Positions 1 through 10,221 of a stretch of 64,000 nucleotides of DNA are shown piece by piece. The stretch comes from Tragulus kanchil (taxonomy: Eukaryota > Chordata > Mammalia > Artiodactyla > Tragulidae): positions 39,293,874 through 39,357,873 of the forward strand of contig JAIOJX010000003.1 of NCBI GenBank assembly GCA_022376925.1, in the 5' to 3' direction. Numbering within the stretch: position 1 is the first letter of the stretch; each line of letters begins with the position of its first letter. A program made the position numbers and the translations under genes. Under the pieces are notes generated by a model. It was not told the DNA's origin. It did not search any database and saw only the letters and a list, made by a program, of their open reading frames with translations.

Positions 1-530
1 CCCCATTCCTGAGCCTGGGCCTTTTGTGTTGCTCTTCCAAGGCGTTCTTGGGAGAACTTCTCTCAAGATGATCCAGCTCAGCTCTCCCTTGAGGCATACT
101 TTGTAGAGCACTTGCCTTGCCAAATTCTGGAAGAGTGGCCATTCCAACACTGCCCTTCTTCTCTTTGCTGGAGTTGGAGCCACAGCTTCTTTCTTGCTTA
201 GATGAGGAAAGTCCTCTACTCGCCCTGGGGAGGGTAAGAATCTCTCCAAGGAAACCTCAGTCTCTCCACTTTCTCTCCAGTAGCCTGGTGGGTGTTCACA
301 GGTGGACTCTGGTGCCACTGTTCACCCATCTTAGATCACTGGTGTGCCACATCTTTGCCTTACAGACCACTTAAACTTATTTTGAAAATTCAACTGTGTG
401 CTCCTTCCACATTTTTATGTTGCTATCTAAACTTTTTAGTCATAAATTTAATTCATATGCAAGGGTGTAATTTTTTTACTTATTAAAATATCAATATTTT
501 AAAATAAAACTACTACGTTATTTCTTTAAA
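1..530. other. Unique intergenic sequence, no gene seen
   Basis: No repeat family, splice-bounded exon or credible gene is visible. Short open frames at 117-374 and 292-486 have no recognisable protein features. The last 20 bases reappear in degraded form at about 1590-1621, just before the second copy of the following block. Confidence 0.5.
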
Positions 531-2661
531 TGTACCTACCATGGATACATAGTACTTTGATACCCTCTATCACAATGACCCACTCCCACCCCCGCAAACA
601 AAATGGACAACTTTTTTTTAAGCAGAGATTTTATGTTCTATTTCCCCCTGAAACTCTTTTATTTTTCAGTTTCACTTCACTCCAATAATTTTTTCTCTTG
701 TAATATGTTTTTAAGTTTTCCAGTCCATTATTCCCATGATTTTTCTTTAGTAAAAATGCACATTTAAATTTTAAATTTTAATTTCCTGTGATCATAAAAT
801 TCCTTCTAAGCCGTGTTATCATAACAGCTATTAATACTCATATGATCAAAGCATAAAAATATGACAAGTTCTGATAAATGCATCCTAACCATAAAAGTAA
901 ACTTCTGTCAGACATGTGCTTTCTAAAAAGAGGAGAACTTTCTTCTTTTTCTTCTCCTCTTCTTTCTCCACCACCTCCTCCTCTTTCTTCTTTCAATTTT
1001 GAGGATGATCAAGGATTTAGTGAAAATCAGCAACAACAATAAAAGGTAGTATTAGGCCATGGGTAAGTGTGGGCTTACAGAAGATTCATTTCAACTCTTA
1101 ATTGCCTCATTGCAGTGAAATGGACAGTGCTTTCCCATTAAGTAAATCTAGACAAAAGTACAGAGTCACAGGGAGTAAATGAAGAGAGAAGAGGTTAATA
1201 AATGAGAGTAAACAGTAAAAAGTTGAATAGAGATTTGGAGTATTCAATAGTATTTTGGCACAAGGTAAAAAAATTAACCATCTGAATAGATGTTCAAGAA
1301 AATGCAATACTCTATATTCCTTTAACTCAAAAATATACTATTCAACTGTTAGTCACAAACTTGAAAATTTCCACTTTTCTGTTCTTTGAATTATGTAAAA
1401 GAAGCTGCTGAGATGCAAACCTAGGGCATATTGTGAAGGGCAATTTAACTTACAATATGAATATATATATTGTCTCTTTGGGATCATGATGCTGCTCACA
1501 ACCCAAACAGTACACCAGAGTTGAGTGAATTGAATGAGAAGTGGATGAGATATTTGCCTTTCTCATGAGATTGAGTGAATGAATGATTTATCTACTACTT
1601 TAAATTTCTTTAATTTTTTTTTGTACCTACCATGGATACATAGTACTTTGATACCCTCTATCACAATGACCCACTCCCACCCCCGCAAACAAAATGGACA
1701 ACTTTTTTTTAAGCAGAGATTTTATGTTCTATTTCCCCCTGAAACTCTTTTATTTTTCAGTTTCACTTCACTCCAATAATTTTTCTCTTGTAATATGTTT
1801 TTAAGTTTTCCAGTCCATTATTCCCATGATTTTTCTTTAGTAAAAATGCACATTTAAATTTTAAATTTTAATTTCCTGTGATCATAAAATTCCTTCTAAG
1901 CCGTGTTATCATAACAGCTATTAATACTCATATGATCAAAGCATAAAAATATGACAAGTTCTGATAAATGCATCCTAACCATAAAAGTAAACTTCTGTCA
2001 GACATGTGCTTTCTAAAAAGAGGAGAACTTTCTTCTTTTTCTTCTCCTCTTCTTTCTCCACCACCTCCTCCTCTTTCTTCTTTCAATTTTGAGGATGATC
2101 AAGGATTTAGTGAAAATCAGCAACAACAATAAAAGGTAGTATTAGGCCATGGGTAAGTGTGGGCTTACAGAAGATTCATTTCAACTCTTAATTGCCTCAT
2201 TGCAGTGAAATGGACAGTGCTTTCCCATTAAGTAAATCTAGACAAAAGTACAGAGTCACAGGGAGTAAATGAAGAGAGAAGAGGTTAATAAATGAGAGTA
2301 AACAGTAAAAAGTTGAATAGAGATTTGGAGTATTCAATAGTATTTTGGCACAAGGTAAAAAAATTAACCATCTGAATAGATGTTCAAGAAAATGCAATAC
2401 TCTATATTCCTTTAACTCAAAAATATACTATTCAACTGTTAGTCACAAACTTGAAAATTTCCACTTTTCTGTTCTTTGAATTATGTAAAAGAAGCTGCTG
2501 AGATGCAAACCTAGGGCATATTGTGAAGGGCAATTTAACTTACAATATGAATATATATATTGTCTCTTTGGGATCATGATGCTGCTCACAACCCAAACAG
2601 TACACCAGAGTTGAGTGAATTGAATGAGAAGTGGATGAGATATTTGCCTTTCTCATGAGAT
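531..2661. repeat. Direct duplication 1 (false tandem copy)
   Basis: Copy A is 531-1571 and copy B is 1622-2661, offset about 1090. The only difference I see is one T in a T-run after 'aataa'. The 50-base linker 1572-1621 is a poor copy of sequence just upstream of 531. The content is AT-rich unique DNA. The last 253 bases (1319-1571, 2409-2661) occur a third time at 3520-3771. Near identity with a degraded linker indicates an assembly artefact. Confidence 0.9.
939..993 (+). repeat. Polypyrimidine tract (CT-rich low complexity)
   Basis: About 55 bases consist almost only of T and C, with TTC, TCC and CCT units. The duplicated copy lies at 2029-2083. It is low-complexity DNA; nothing nearby suggests a 3' splice site role. 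Confidence 0.8.
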
Positions 2662-2912
2662 AGTAGAGGTAGAGATAGATAGTAGAGATAGTATGGAAAT
2701 ATCTCTCTCTCTAAAATCTAGAACTTAATTTCCTGAAACTCTTTGTGGCCACATACTTCTTTAGAAGTCCTGGTGCTCCTTCTGGTGTCCCAGTACTTCA
2801 GTAGTTACTGTTGTAGGAAATGACTTCTCCATTTAGGGTGTATAGAGTTCTTTGGTGTTTTTTTTTTTCCTTCTTCTCTTCCTTCTCTTTTCATTTAGTG
2901 AGAGTAAAGGGC

Positions 2913-2930
2913 ATATATATATATATATAT
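2913..2930. repeat. (AT)n microsatellite
   Basis: Nine AT units lie directly before the Bov-tA SINE. The duplicated copy at 4027-4044 has the same length. Confidence 0.85.
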
Positions 2931-2933
2931 GTA

Positions 2934-3115
2934 ACTTCCCAGGTGGTGCTAGTGGTAAAGAACCTGCCTGCCAGTGCAGGAGACATAGGAGACATGAGTT
3001 CGATCTGTGGATCTGGAAGATCCCCTGGAGGAGGGCAAGGCAGCTCAGTCTAGTATTCTTGCCTGGAGAATCCCATGGACAGAGGAGCCTGGAAGGCTAC
3101 AGTCCATGGGGTTGC
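2934..3115 (+). mobile_element. Bov-tA SINE
   Basis: The order of landmarks is that of the ruminant tRNA-derived Bov-tA SINE: a head 'cttcccaggtggtgct', the 'gtaaagaacctgcctg' block, 'gttcgatc', then 'tattcttgcctggagaatcc' and 'agtccatggggttgca'. It ends before the usual 'cgactgag' tail. The false duplicate lies at 4048-4230. Confidence 0.9.
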
Positions 3116-3225
3116 ATATACAATACTTTATAATTTGGGAAACATATGATTGTTTATCCATTTATAGATAGAATCTATGTATAATGTATCTAAATTAGAA
3201 GACTTTTCTATATTTTTTCGTTCAT

Positions 3226-3372
3226 TTTCTTTATTGGGTTATAATTACTTCACAATGTTAGTTTCTGCTATACAGCAAAGTCCATCAGCCATAATGCAGT
3301 TCTTAACCTCCTTCTTGGACTTCCCCACTCCCCCATCTCACCCCTCTAGGTTATCACAGAGAGTGTGCCAAG
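3226..3372 (-). mobile_element. L1 3'-UTR fragment (artiodactyl L1), antisense
   Basis: The plus strand shows 'gggttataattacttcaca', 'gtttctgctatacagcaaag', then 'ggttatcacagag', the usual antisense order of the artiodactyl L1 3' UTR. No coding part remains. The duplicate is at about 4340-4486. A second fragment of the same family lies at 24150-24345. Confidence 0.7.
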
Positions 3373-4589
3373 TTTTTGATGCCAGCTGTATGCTCATCCT
3401 TTGAAACTTCTGCCAAAAATAACAAGGAATGCCATGTAACTTCCTGTTTCACATACACTTTGGGGGAAGTCTTTTTTTCTGTCACTCCAAAGGGTTAAGA
3501 AACATTGGCAGATTGACTTCCTTTAACTCAAAAATATACTATTCAACTGTTAGTCACAAACTTGAAAATTTCCACTTTTCTGTTCTTTGAATTATGTAAA
3601 AGAAGCTGCTGAGATGCAAACCTAGGGCATATTGTGAAGGGCAATTTAACTTACAATATGAATATATATATTGTCTCTTTGGGATCATGATGCTGCTCAC
3701 AACCCAAACAGTACACCAGAGTTGAGTGAATTGAATGAGAAGTGGATGAGATATTTGCCTTTCTCATGAGATAGTAGAGGTAGAGATAGATAGTAGAGAT
3801 AGTATGGAAATATCTCTCTCTCTAAAATCTAGAACTTAATTTCCTGAAACTCTTTGTGGCCACATACTTCTTTAGAAGTCCTGGTGCTCCTTCTGGTGTC
3901 CCAGTACTTCAGTAGTTACTGTTGTAGGAAATGACTTCTCCATTTAGGGTGTATAGAGTTCTTTGGTGTTTTTTTTTTTTTTCCTTCTTCTCTTCCTTCT
4001 CTTTTCATTTAGTGAGAGTAAAGGGCATATATATATATATATATGTAACTTCCCAGGTGGTGCTAGTGGTAAAGAACCTGCCTGCCAGTGCAGGAGACAT
4101 AGGAGACATGAGTTCGATCTGTGGATCTGGAAGATCCCCTGGAGGAGGGCAAGGCAGCTCAGTCTAGTATTCTTGCCTGGAGAATCCCATGGACAGAGGA
4201 GCCTGGAAGGCTACAGTCCATGGGGTTGCATATACAATACTTTATAATTTGGGAAACATATGATTGTTTATCCATTTATAGATAGAATCTATGTATAATG
4301 TATCTAAATTAGAAGACTTTTCTATATTTTTTCGTTCATTTTCTTTATTGGGTTATAATTACTTCACAATGTTAGTTTCTGCTATACAGCAAAGTCCATC
4401 AGCCATAATGCAGTTCTTAACCTCCTTCTTGGACTTCCCCACTCCCCCATCTCACCCCTCTAGGTTATCACAGAGAGTGTGCCAAGTTTTTGATGCCAGC
4501 TGTATGCTCATCCTTTGAAACTTCTGCCAAAAATAACAAGGAATGCCATGTAACTTCCTGTTTCACATACACATGTCTCCCTGGGAGGA

Positions 4590-5110
4590 GAATCTGTAGC
4601 TCTTATGGGTTTTATAAAGGGTCTCCTGTCACTCCAAAGGGTTAAGAAACATTGGCAGATTGACTTCCTTTTATAATCCTGCTAGGTAACTATAGAGGCA
4701 ACATATGACCCTAGATTGTATACCACGTACAGCATTTCTGCCTCGTTTTGATTCTGCAGACCAAATGGTTGGCTTCTGTCAAGTCTCCCCATATCCAGTG
4801 GGAACTCAGCTGCCATTCCACAGGGCATGGAGTGCAAATTAGTTCTTTGGGCTGCATTGGCAAACAGCGAGAGTACTGTGCAATCTGCTACCCCATCTAA
4901 GGATCTGTGGCACCAACAATCACTTAGACATGATTACAGTTATTTGATGCTACAGCTTAATTTCATGACAAAATTGTATGTGTTTATTATCTCTCTGCTG
5001 GTTTTCATAAGATCTGGTTTTACAAAGGAGTCGGTTTGCTCAAAATCAGATACCCGTTGTAATTTGCACAACACACACATCCAATGTGGGATGTCTTTGT
5101 AGGAAGGTAA
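4590..5110. promoter_or_regulatory. Candidate conserved noncoding element A
   Basis: This unique, repeat-free stretch has balanced composition and lies outside the duplicated blocks. It holds several homeodomain-like and octamer-like words ('gtgcaatctgc', 'cttaatttcatgac', 'gattacag'). An open frame at 4827-5102 has no recognisable protein feature. The call is an inference from texture only. Confidence 0.25.
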
Positions 5111-5689
5111 GGGAAAAAAAAAAAAAGACACCCATAACAGGATGATGCTGTGTTTTATTTAGAAAAAGTGCTGCCAAGCCAGGATGGTTTAAGGAGCTGG
5201 CTTCAGGGTATGTGCAAAAGTAGTTAGAAGAGAGGAGAGATACTCATCTGAAAAAAAATTCCTTAACCTTGGTTGACACCTACCCAGGTAAAAAGATGAC
5301 ACAAAGGGAGAAAAGTGTCTCCTAATCTAACGGAACTGAGGGAATCACCAAGCTGTCAATTCACTGAGCTGTAGATGTAGAAACAGAATGGAGCCTTTCA
5401 ATTCTGCTGCCTTCTCCCTGGGGTTAGAGACCGGTTGCCATGGATATTCTGGATCCCTGCAGCTAATGGGAGGGAGATCTGTGGCTGGGTATCCTGGGGA
5501 CCCGCCAGGGCGAAACATGAAATGGAGGCCTGTGGGTGTGGTGGTGGAGGACTGGGGAGCACGTGTCAGAGGGTCAGTTTCCAGCAGAGCCCAAGCTGAT
5601 TTTATTTCAAGTCACATTCATTTGGCCATCTATAGTTTCCTGAGAAACCAGACCTTTCTGTCCCTCCCCTACTGAGCAAAAAGAATCTT
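5111..5689. other. Unique sequence, no gene seen
   Basis: A poly-A tract at 5114-5127 is followed by unique DNA of moderate GC. The open frame at 5388-5675 has no homology I recognise. No mobile element is evident. Confidence 0.45.
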
Positions 5690-6370
5690 CATCTCCTTAA
5701 AACGGTTCCGATTGCAGCGCTAAGTGGTGTTCGCCATAATTAGATGCGCAAGGATGGTTCAGAGGAGGATTTTTTTTTCTTCCAAGATTACTTTTTTTTT
5801 TTAAAGAGAGGGGGAGAGGAAAAATAATTTTAGTTTGGTTCAGAGATGAAGTTGTTTCTAAAGATCCCATCCCCATAGCAAATCGGGTGAGTGAATACCA
5901 AAGTTTCCAATTTATTCTGGTTCATCTGAAAATATTACTTGGTGTCTGCCTCCTCCTGTCTTTTCAGTAACTCGTAGCGAGGTCAGCCCTTTCTCTCCTC
6001 CCCGCGCCTGCCTTTCATTCTGCCTCAGGTTTTAACCGGGTCACAGCAAAACCACTTTCCCTCTCCATAATCTCTTGGAGAATTTCTTTCTCCGGCTGGA
6101 TAATGGAGCCCTTTAAAGTCAAGTTCTTGGACAGTGGTCGCCGCTAATCCTGATAAGCATGCGGTGACTCTGCCCTGACCTCCCGAGCTTTCTTCTCAGC
6201 AGAGCATGGAAACAGCAATACGGTCCTCATTAAATGATTTCAGTGAGCAGAGGATGCTGCAGTTCCTGTTGGTACCACGTTTATCTGCAGACACCTTCCG
6301 CCTTCCCTGAAAGAGTTGCTCCAATGCAGACTAAATAAATCTTAATGATCACTGCTGCCTGATGAAGTGG
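5690..6370. promoter_or_regulatory. Candidate conserved noncoding element B
   Basis: This unique sequence has more CpG than its surroundings and no SINE or LINE. Binding-site-like words include a homeodomain core 'ataattagatg' near 5738, a K50-homeodomain word 'taatcc' followed by GATA word 'gataag' near 6146-6157, and 'tttatctgcag' near 6281. It resembles developmental enhancer sequence, but conservation was not tested. Confidence 0.3.
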
Positions 6371-6943
6371 ACAGGTGTGAGTTGAAAAATAGGGCTGTTC
6401 TTGGTGTTTAACGTGTGGCTTGCTTCTAAAATACCATATAATCTTTGCTGGGCACTCACCCTGTGGCTGGTGGACAAGGGCAACAGAAGATGGTTGCCCT
6501 CTGCTAGTCCCTGAATCCCAAGAAAAGAACTGCAGGTTCTTTATTATCAGCCTGATGGAAAACAGGAGGACTTGGAAACATTTCCTTCCAGGTCAACCTG
6601 AAGGAAGTTCAGTGGTTTGGAGTCAGAGAGAAATAGCTTGCCACACCCAAGTAAGCATGTGTCGGCCAAGGAAATACATCAGAGTTCTGGCAGTCACCAA
6701 GAATCAGAGATTCATCCATTACAAATAGCCTTCTTCCTATTGCCAATCCAGAAGATGTGGACCACATCTAACAGATATAAGGTAAATACTCGGTGATCGT
6801 CTCCCATCTCCCAGTCAAGATGTTTTTTGTTTTTTTTTTTTTTTCCTTTTTTTCAAATTGAGGAAGCTGCACTGGCCATCTTCAGAACTTCACATTCTTC
6901 ATATCCCACAGCCTTCTGCAGAATTCACTGGCTATAAGAAAAC
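6371..6943. other. Unique sequence with T-rich tract
   Basis: No gene or clear mobile element is seen. A T-rich stretch lies at about 6822-6855. The open frame at 6420-6728 shows no recognisable domain and no plausible splice context was found. Confidence 0.4.
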
Positions 6944-7189
6944 TGTCTCTTTCCTTACCCTGGACTGTTTCATGGCCTTCTTAGGTCTCTGGGAATTGAT
7001 CACCATTCAGAAGATTTGAAAGCAGAGCCCGAGTTGGGATAGAGAGTGTGGGAGGTGAGCATGGAGACTCCCCCTCACCCTGACCGCACCCCATTGTCAA
7101 CAGCTGACGCATCTCATTCCTGCTCTTTTGGTATTTTAGACCATTCATTGGCTTAGTTCTCTGATAGGTGTGGGGACAAAGACTTGGAT

Positions 7190-7335
7190 TCTGATCCTGG
7201 CAGCCACACAAATTAACAGCATGGCTGTAGGACATTCATGAAGTAGCTTAAGGATTGCATTTTCCTTAATCGTAAAATGATGGGGGTTGAACTATCTGGT
7301 GTCTCAGTGTTGGTTCCAACTCCTGATTTTATATA
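7190..7335 (-). mobile_element. MIR-type SINE relic, antisense
   Basis: The plus strand reads like an antisense MIR: a degraded run-in, then 'cgtaaaatgatgggggttga' and a 'ggttccaactcctgatttt' end. It is heavily diverged, as expected for this old family. The duplicate lies at about 8326-8471. Confidence 0.5.
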
Positions 7336-7702
7336 AGAGAACATTTATATAATCTAGAGACAAAGAAGAACTTGCCTCATGTGAAGAAGGAGTCCACAGA
7401 GAAGTCTGACTGACTCGATAGCACAAAACAGAGAAAAACCCCCTATGTATCCAATAAATATCCAAATGCTAGAAATAAAAATTAAATGTTAAATATTCAT
7501 AGCCTGTGATGAAGGATTCATGTATTCATTACATAAAATACTTCAAACCATTAAGTTGTTTAGGGACACAGGCACAAAAGTATTGAAAAATATAATACAT
7601 AGGGGAAAATAATCTTCAACTTTGTTAATAATTAAAAACAATATAATATTTCTAGCCTTTATGTTGGCAGTCATAAATGATATACATATGACATATTATA
7701 TT

Positions 7703-7968
7703 ATACATATAATATAGTAAGGATACAGTGAAGATAAGGACAGTTATTTCTGGGCTTTTGAAAAATCACTGGTAATATTATAAATTGCTATAATCTTTCT
7801 GATAGTGTTTTTGTCAACAAAATAATATATATTATACATATATAATATGGAAAGGATACAGTGAGGGTAAGGACAGTTATTTCTGGCCTTTTGAAAAAAT
7901 CATTGGTAATATTATAAATTGCTAAAGTCTTCTAATTTTTTTTGTCAACAATTCCATTTTCCGCAAAT
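7703..7968 (+). repeat. Old diverged 133-bp tandem repeat (two units)
   Basis: Unit 1 (7703-7834) and unit 2 (7835-7968) share 'aaggatacagtga', 'aaggacagttatttctgg' and 'taatattataaattgct' in order, with substitutions and small indels. Unlike the kilobase duplications this pair is clearly diverged, so it is genuine and old. Both units recur at 8839-9104 through false duplication 3. Confidence 0.75.
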
Positions 7969-9105
7969 TATCCTAAGGAAATAAACAATGGTATGTAAAA
8001 TATTTAGCTCTAGTTCTGTTAATCATAGCAAACTAATGAAAAAGCCCAAAAGTCCAACCAATAGGGTTGGTTACATTAATAATGTATTATGTAGTAGCAT
8101 ACTTAAAATAAAGTAAATGTCTCTTTCCTTACCCTGGACTGTTTCAGTTTTGGGGAACCCAAAAAGAGCCCGAGTTGGGATAGAGAGTGTGGAGGTGAGC
8201 ATGGAGACTCCCCTCACCCTGACCGCACCCATTGTCAACAGCTGACGATCTCATTCCTGCTCTTTTGGTATTTTAGACCATTCATTGGCTTAGTTCTCTG
8301 ATAGGTGTGGGGACAAAGACTTGGATTCTGATCCTGGCAGCCACACAAATTAACAGCATGGCTGTAGGACATTCATGAAGTAGCTTAAGGATTGCATTTT
8401 CCTTAATCGTAAAATGATGGGGGTTGAACTATCTGGTGTCTCAGTGTTGGTTCCAACTCCTGATTTTATATAAGAGAACATTTATATAATCTAGAGACAA
8501 AGAAGAACTTGCCTCATGTGAAGAAGGAGTCCACAGAGAAGTCTGACTGACTCGATAGCACAAAACAGAGAAAACCACCTATGTATCCAATAAATATCCA
8601 AATGCTAGAAATAAAAATTAAATGTTAAATATTCATAGCCTGTGATGAAGGATTCATGTATTCATTACATAAAATACTTCAAACCATTAAGTTGTTTAGG
8701 GACACAGGCACAAAAGTATTGAAAAATATAATACATAGGGGAAAATAATCTTCAACTTTGTTAATAATTAAAAACAATATAATATTTCTAGCCTTTATGT
8801 TGGCAGTCATAAATGATATACATATGACATATTATATTATACATATAATATAGTAAGGATACAGTGAAGATAAGGACAGTTATTTCTGGGCTTTTGAAAA
8901 ATCACTGGTAATATTATAAATTGCTATAATCTTTCTGATAGTGTTTTTGTCAACAAAATAATATATATTATACATATATAATATGGAAAGGATACAGTGA
9001 GGGTAAGGACAGTTATTTCTGGCCTTTTGAAAAAATCATTGGTAATATTATAAATTGCTAAAGTCTTCTAATTTTTTTTGTCAACAATTCCATTTTCCGC
9101 AAATT

Positions 9106-9327
9106 ATCCTAAGGAAATAAACAATGGTATGTAAAATATTTAGCTCTAGTTCTGTTAATCATAGCAAACTAATGAAAAAGCCCAAAAGTCCAACCAATAG
9201 GGTTGGTTACATTAATAATGTATTATGTAGTAGCATACTAGTTAAGGAGATAAAATGTAAATGCTTCTCTTTCCATGGAAAGATGTTTTATAAGGTATTG
9301 CTATTTGAAACAAATTATCATACATAC

Positions 9328-9360
<33 letters not shown>

Positions 9361-9520
9361 GTCAAGTCGCTATTAAAACGATTATGGGTATGTGTACACA
9401 TAGGCATAAAAGCAATTCTGAATTATAGAAACCAGTGCATTAGTGGTAACTATGTGTAGAAAATTTCTGGATTTCTTTGAACTTTAATATTTTACTTGTG
9501 TTTTCTGTAATGAGAATTTA
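9106..9520 (+). mobile_element. Ancient L1 (L1M-like) 3'-UTR fragment
   Basis: The order 'tcctaaggaaataaac', 'aatcatagcaaactaatga', 'cccaaaagtccaaccaatag' and then a terminal 'gaactttaatattttac' fits the old mammalian L1M 3' region on the plus strand. Copy A of the duplication holds only the start (about 7970-8103). A TA-rich microsatellite is embedded. Confidence 0.5.
9320..9359. repeat. (CATA)n/(TA)n microsatellite
   Basis: Short CATA units are followed by two TA runs interrupted by one C. Confidence 0.85.
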
Positions 9521-10221
9521 CTGCTTTGCTACACGAAAGCAAAAATTTCATATAGTTAAAGATAAAAATTGCCATTTTCGGGGAAGGCATCTTAAATAAC
9601 TAGTTTCTCAACTGGCACTCAGCTCTATAGAGAGTTGTGACAGTAGTGGCAGATTAATTAACAACTCTGTGGTATTGATGTCAATAAAGCAGTACATTTT
9701 CGTTCGGATTGATATCACTCAAGAGATAGATATAATTGATGTTCATTTAGTGATTTTAAAAACACATAAGGGGTATGCGTGAACATGCATCACCCCCCCC
9801 CAACCCCCCGTCAAGTGTGAGAATAAATGGGTTCTCAACAGTTATCTCTGATCTGCAAGAACAATTGTGTAGGTTGGAGGAGCAAAAATGAAAGACACTT
9901 TCGTAGATTTGATTCCAAATGATAATAATAAATATCATGTCGCTAAGTGCAGATGTACTATTAATATTCCAATAGTAAGTGCTATAAGAGTTTCAAAGAA
10001 ATATTCTTCCAAACATTTATTTGAGAGCAAACACATCTATTAGGAGAAATCTAATCAATATAAATTCACTCTTTGTCTACAAAGCAAAATGATGGGTGGC
10101 TCTCGTGGTCTAGTCAAATTTATCTATGGAGATTGATAAATCACTTCAGAATACTCACTGGAGTTACATTATCCAAGATGCTTCTCTTTTTAAGCAATTT
10201 ATACTTACTTTGTAATATTTT
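9521..10221. other. Unique AT-rich sequence
   Basis: No gene or clear mobile element is seen. A C-rich stretch (about 9793-9809) is the only notable composition feature. Confidence 0.45.

Larger units (their letters stand above)
2409..4572. repeat. Direct duplication 2 (false tandem copy)
   Basis: Copy A is 2409-3458 and copy B is 3520-4572. The length difference of 3 is a T-run of 11 (2858-2868) against 14 (3969-3982). Linker 3459-3519 ends with about 44 bases copied from the unique sequence beyond copy B (around 4627-4670). The block contains a Bov-tA SINE and an L1 3' fragment, so these are also double counted. Confidence 0.92.
6944..9239. repeat. Direct duplication 3 (false tandem copy)
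   Basis: Copy A is 6944-8103 and copy B is 8118-9239. Copy B lacks about 50 bases present at 6975-7023 and has 18 unrelated bases at 8147-8164 in their place. It also loses single bases in 'tgggaggtg', 'actcccc' and 'aaaaacccc'. Linker 8104-8117 is a shortened version of the sequence after 9239. Both edges are degraded, as in the other blocks. Confidence 0.9.

Noticed and set aside
531..4572. Real tandem segmental duplication or satellite array
   Set aside because: Units are two-copy only, unrelated between blocks, near identical, of one narrow size, and joined by degraded linkers or an N. An assembly artefact explains all of this more simply.
5388..6200. CpG island promoter
   Set aside because: CpG is somewhat raised but too sparse and GC too low for an island; no first exon or TSS motif is visible.
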